Positions 6,089-8,407 of a stretch of 8,407 nt of DNA are shown one piece after another. Source of the DNA: Clostridiales bacterium. Lineage in GTDB: Bacteria; Bacillota; Clostridia; Clostridiales; Caloramatoraceae. Both the position numbers and the translations under genes were made by a program. The stretch's first letter is position 1; every line of letters begins with the position of its first letter. The notes beneath the pieces were generated by a model. That model was not told the DNA's origin and did not search any database. It saw nothing but the letters and a program-made list of their open reading frames with translations. Location of the stretch: NCBI GenBank assembly GCA_026416355.1, contig JAOAFH010000119.1, positions 1 to 8,407 of the forward strand, read 5' to 3'.

Positions 6089-6829
6089 ATGAGATTAAAT
6101 GGGAAGGTAGCTATTATAACTGGAGCAGCAAGAGGTATTGGAAAGGCAACAGCAGAAAAATTTTTAAAGGAAGGTGCTAGTGTAGTAATTTGTGACATAA
6201 GTCAGGAACAAGTTGATACAGCTGTTAATGAGTTAAAGTCAATAAGCGAAAATATAGCAGGTATAAAGGTTGATGTTACAAATAGAACAGAAGTTGATGA
6301 GATGGTTAAATTTACACTAGAAAAGTTTGGCAAGATAGACTGCCTTGTAAATAATGCTGGAATAACAGCAGATAATACACTACTTAAAATGAGTGAAGAA
6401 GAATGGGATAGAGTAATTAATATTAACTTAAAGGGTGTATTTAACTGTGGTCAAGCAGTGGCAAAGGTTATGTCAGACCAAGGAAGTGGAGTTATATTAA
6501 ATGCAACTTCAGTTGTAGGTCTATATGGAAACTATGGACAAACAAACTATGCTGCAACAAAGTGGGGAGTAATAGGAATGACAAAGACATGGGCAAAGGA
6601 ACTAGGAAAGAAGGGCATTAGAGTAAATGCAGTTGCACCAGGATTTATTTTAACTCCTATGACAGAAAAAATGCCAGAGAAAGTATTAGATATGATGAAG
6701 GATAAAGCTCCATTAAAGAGAATAGGAAAGCCAGAGGACATAGCAAATGCTTATGCTTTCTTAGCATCAGATGAAGCAAGCTTTATAACAGGAACAGTTT
6801 TAAGTGTAGATGGTGGTATAGTTCTTTAA
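6089..6829 (+). CDS. SDR-family 3-hydroxyacyl-CoA dehydrogenase / 3-ketoacyl reductase (FabG/PhaB-like)
   Basis: A 246-residue classical short-chain dehydrogenase, the usual FabG/PhaB length. It shows the cofactor motif TGAARGIG (11-18), NNAG (88-91) and the catalytic set N113, S141, Y154 and K158 (YAATK). D36 at the end of the second beta-strand (VVICDIS) usually marks a preference for NAD(H) over NADP(H), which would suit an oxidative, catabolic role. Candidate reactions are (R)-3-hydroxybutyryl-CoA to acetoacetyl-CoA, the 3-ketoacyl-ACP reductase reaction, or free 3-hydroxybutyrate oxidation as for B. subtilis YxjF; sequence alone does not choose. Context (sigma-54 control, thiolase next, no fatty-acid synthesis genes) argues against a housekeeping FabG. 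The start is ATG 6089, eight bases after TGGAGG; ATG 6074 overlaps that site. The thiolase follows 56 bases after the stop. Confidence 0.9.
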   Translation: MRLNGKVAIITGAARGIGKATAEKFLKEGASVVICDISQEQVDTAVNELKSISENIAGIKVDVTNRTEVDEMVKFTLEKFGKIDCLVNNAGITADNTLLKMSEEEWDRVININLKGVFNCGQAVAKVMSDQGSGVILNATSVVGLYGNYGQTNYAATKWGVIGMTKTWAKELGKKGIRVNAVAPGFILTPMTEKMPEKVLDMMKDKAPLKRIGKPEDIANAYAFLASDEASFITGTVLSVDGGIVL

Positions 6830-6837
6830 TTTTAAAT

Positions 6838-6858
6838 GAGGGCAGTTTATCTGTCCTC
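6838..6858 (+). other. Intra-operon hairpin between SDR and thiolase genes
   Basis: GAGGGCAG (6838-6845) pairs with CTGTCCTC (6851-6858) around a TTTAT loop, eight pairs with one G-U. No T-run follows, so it is not a standard terminator. It may be an RNA processing or stability element that sets relative amounts of the two enzymes. Confidence 0.55.
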
Positions 6859-6885
6859 TAAATATAAATAATGAGGAGGAATATT

Positions 6886-8076
6886 ATGTCAGTATCAATA
6901 ATTGGTCTTTATCATTCAAAGGTTGGCAAATTAGAAAATGAAACTATATATAGTTTATTAGTTGAAGCAGGTAGAAAAGCGATAGAAGATTCAGGACTAG
7001 AACCTAAGGATATAGATGCGATATATGTTGCAAATTATAGTGGTGGTGGATTTAATAAACAGGAACATATTGCACCATTTGCTGTTGAAATTCATCCTGA
7101 TTTAAGATTTAAACCATGTACAAGGGTTGAAAATGCTTGTGCATCAGGTTCAACTGCAATAGAACAAGCAATGCTTGCAATAGAATCAGGAAAAATAAAA
7201 AATGCACTTGTAATAGGTGTTGAAAAGATGACATCACTTAAAACAGCTGGGGTTACTGAAGTTTTAGCAATGGCTTCATATTATCCAGAAGAAGGTGGAA
7301 AGGGATATTCATTCCCAGGATTATATGCTGAATATGCAAAGGGATATATGGAAAAGTACGGATACTCAAGAGAAGAACTCTGGGATATGCTTTCATATAT
7401 AACAGTTAAAGCACACAAAAATGCTATGGCAAACCCACTTGCCCAAATGCATGTTGAATATGAAAGAGAATATGTAAGATCAATTCAAGATAAAAACCCT
7501 CTAATAGCAGACCCATTAAAACTTTCTGATTGCTCACTTGTATCAGATGGTGCTGCAGCAGTTGTTTTAACAACAACTGAAAGAGCAATGTCTATGAAGG
7601 ATAAAGTAGTAGAAATAAAATCTCTTGCACATACTTCAGACTATCTATCAATAGTTGAAGGCAAGAGACCAAACTACAAGCTTGAGGCTGCAAAGGAAGC
7701 AATTAAAAGGGCATTAAAGGATGCTGATATGACAATAAATGATATAAATGTAGCTGAAGTTCATGACTGCTTTACAATAACAGAACTATTAATCTATGAA
7801 GCAATGGGACTTGCAGAAGAAGGAAAGGGATTTGAAGCAATAAAAAAAGGAGATGTTTATGTTGGAGGAAGACTTCCTGTTAATCCATCAGGAGGACTTA
7901 AGGCTAAGGGACATCCAGTTGGTGCAACAGGCGTTTCAATGCATGTATTAATTGCAAAACAACTTTTAGGAGAAGCAATTGGTCTTCAAGTAGAAAATGC
8001 AAAGGCAGGACTTACATTAAACATTGGTGGAAGTGGAGCAACAAACATTGCATCTGTATTAGTTAGAGTAAAATAA
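6886..8076 (+). CDS. SCP2-type thiolase (acetyl-CoA C-acetyltransferase family)
   Basis: A 396-residue thiolase. The acyl-accepting cysteine is C85 in VENACASGS; HDCF stands at 293-296 and GHPVGATG, with the catalytic histidine H343, at 342-349. HDCF in place of the NEAF motif of ordinary bacterial thiolases marks the SCP2/archaeal-type branch. The usual C-terminal Cys-x-Gly is replaced by NIGGSG (379-384), and in studied SCP2 thiolases the HDCF cysteine is thought to take over its role. The reaction is reversible cleavage of a 3-ketoacyl-CoA, here most simply acetoacetyl-CoA to two acetyl-CoA. The start is ATG 6886, after GAGGAGGA; ATG 6871 overlaps that site. It is the last gene of the second -24/-12 operon and would remove the ketoacyl-CoA made by the SDR. 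No DUF35 partner protein, common beside archaeal homologues, is seen here. Substrate chain length is not determined. Confidence 0.9.
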   Translation: MSVSIIGLYHSKVGKLENETIYSLLVEAGRKAIEDSGLEPKDIDAIYVANYSGGGFNKQEHIAPFAVEIHPDLRFKPCTRVENACASGSTAIEQAMLAIESGKIKNALVIGVEKMTSLKTAGVTEVLAMASYYPEEGGKGYSFPGLYAEYAKGYMEKYGYSREELWDMLSYITVKAHKNAMANPLAQMHVEYEREYVRSIQDKNPLIADPLKLSDCSLVSDGAAAVVLTTTERAMSMKDKVVEIKSLAHTSDYLSIVEGKRPNYKLEAAKEAIKRALKDADMTINDINVAEVHDCFTITELLIYEAMGLAEEGKGFEAIKKGDVYVGGRLPVNPSGGLKAKGHPVGATGVSMHVLIAKQLLGEAIGLQVENAKAGLTLNIGGSGATNIASVLVRVK

Positions 8077-8082
8077 CAAAAA

Positions 8083-8148
8083 AACACCCAGATGAAATGT
8101 GGACAGAAATTTATTCTGAAAACACATACATCTGGGTGTTATTTTATT
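8083..8148 (+). terminator. Nested three-stage hairpin terminator of the SDR-thiolase operon
   Basis: AACACCCAGATG (8083-8094) pairs perfectly with CATCTGGGTGTT (8129-8140). Inside it ATGTG (8097-8101) pairs with CACAT (8123-8127), and inside that CAGAA (8104-8108) pairs with TTCTG (8114-8118) around ATTTA. A weak T-rich tail (ATTTTATTTA) follows, and an A-run precedes it, so it could act from both sides. Confidence 0.85.
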
Positions 8149-8216
8149 TAATGCTGATATTTAGGTAGCATTTTTTTTATTTTAGAAATATAATAGTTAT
8201 AATTAGGGGTGATAAT

Positions 8217-8407
8217 ATGGAGATTTTGAGGGATTTTAAATTTAAACTTGATAAGCAGCATGTTTTAAATGTGGTTGCAACCTATCTTCCCATAGGAGAT
8301 AGGGAGGATAGAGGAAGAATATATGATAATCTAATTGAAGTGCTAAAAGATAGTACAAATCCTATTGGCTTTTTCAAGATAGATGAAAAGATAGAAGAGT
8401 ATAATTT
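8217..8407 (+). CDS. Unrecognised protein, N-terminal 63 residues (partial)
   Basis: An open frame from ATG 8217 runs off the window edge without a stop. AGGGGTG (8205-8211) lies five bases upstream, the same kind of ribosome-binding site as for the hydratase and activator genes, and the codon use matches its neighbours, so I take it as a real gene. The peptide begins MEILRDFKFKLDKQHVLNVV and continues with a charged, mostly helical-looking stretch rich in Asp, Glu, Lys and Arg. There is no signal peptide or membrane segment. I do not recognise a family and propose no function. It lies beyond a strong terminator, so it is probably not part of the sigma-54 operons. TATAAT strings at 8189-8194 and 8198-8203 could be -10 elements, but no convincing -35 accompanies them. 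Confidence 0.7.
   Translation, partial: MEILRDFKFKLDKQHVLNVVATYLPIGDREDRGRIYDNLIEVLKDSTNPIGFFKIDEKIEEYN

Noticed and set aside
6547..6741. Minus-strand frame inside the SDR gene
   Set aside because: Antisense to the catalytic YAATK region and downstream; no independent support.

Overview
The window is strongly AT-rich. It has dense Shine-Dalgarno sites of the AAGGGGTGG/GGAGG type, A/T-ending codons and short hairpin-plus-T-run terminators. With its gene content (EtfA, a MaoC hydratase, a CoA-transferase, a thiolase and a sigma-54 activator) this points to a low-GC anaerobic Firmicute, most likely Clostridium or a close relative. That placement is an inference from composition and gene content. 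Every gene I can support is on the + strand.

Layout. (1) 1-635: the 3' end of etfA, then a small MaoC-type (R)-specific enoyl-CoA hydratase and a perfect hairpin terminator. (2) 687-2526: a sigma-54-dependent activator with CBS-pair, PAS, AAA+ and Fis-type HTH parts, closed by a 15-bp terminator. (3) 2535-5738: a -24/-12 promoter driving a fused family I CoA-transferase and a GntP-family permease, closed by a long hairpin terminator. (4) 5739-6032: a non-coding stretch of about 290 bases with inverted and direct repeats. (5) 6033-8148: a second -24/-12 promoter, identical to the first over 17 bases, driving an SDR dehydrogenase/reductase and an SCP2-type thiolase, closed by a nested hairpin terminator. 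(6) 8217-end: the start of an unrecognised gene.

How the parts fit. The permease would import a short-chain (hydroxy/keto) carboxylate. The CoA-transferase would activate it with CoA from acetyl-CoA. The SDR would interconvert 3-hydroxyacyl-CoA and 3-ketoacyl-CoA, and the thiolase would cleave the latter to acetyl-CoA. The simplest reading is a 3-hydroxybutyrate/acetoacetate (ketone-body) utilisation regulon split into two operons and switched on together by the neighbouring activator. The same enzyme set occurs in B. subtilis yxjC-scoAB-yxjF and in the sigma-54/HbcR 3-hydroxybutyrate genes of Pseudomonas. The substrate is inferred, not proven.

The most notable signals are the twin sigma-54 promoters and a recurring wTGTACAA motif, twice upstream of each promoter, which is a candidate binding site for the activator. 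Several starts need care: at four genes a longer reading frame begins in or before the ribosome-binding site or even the promoter, and I give the shorter, better supported start.
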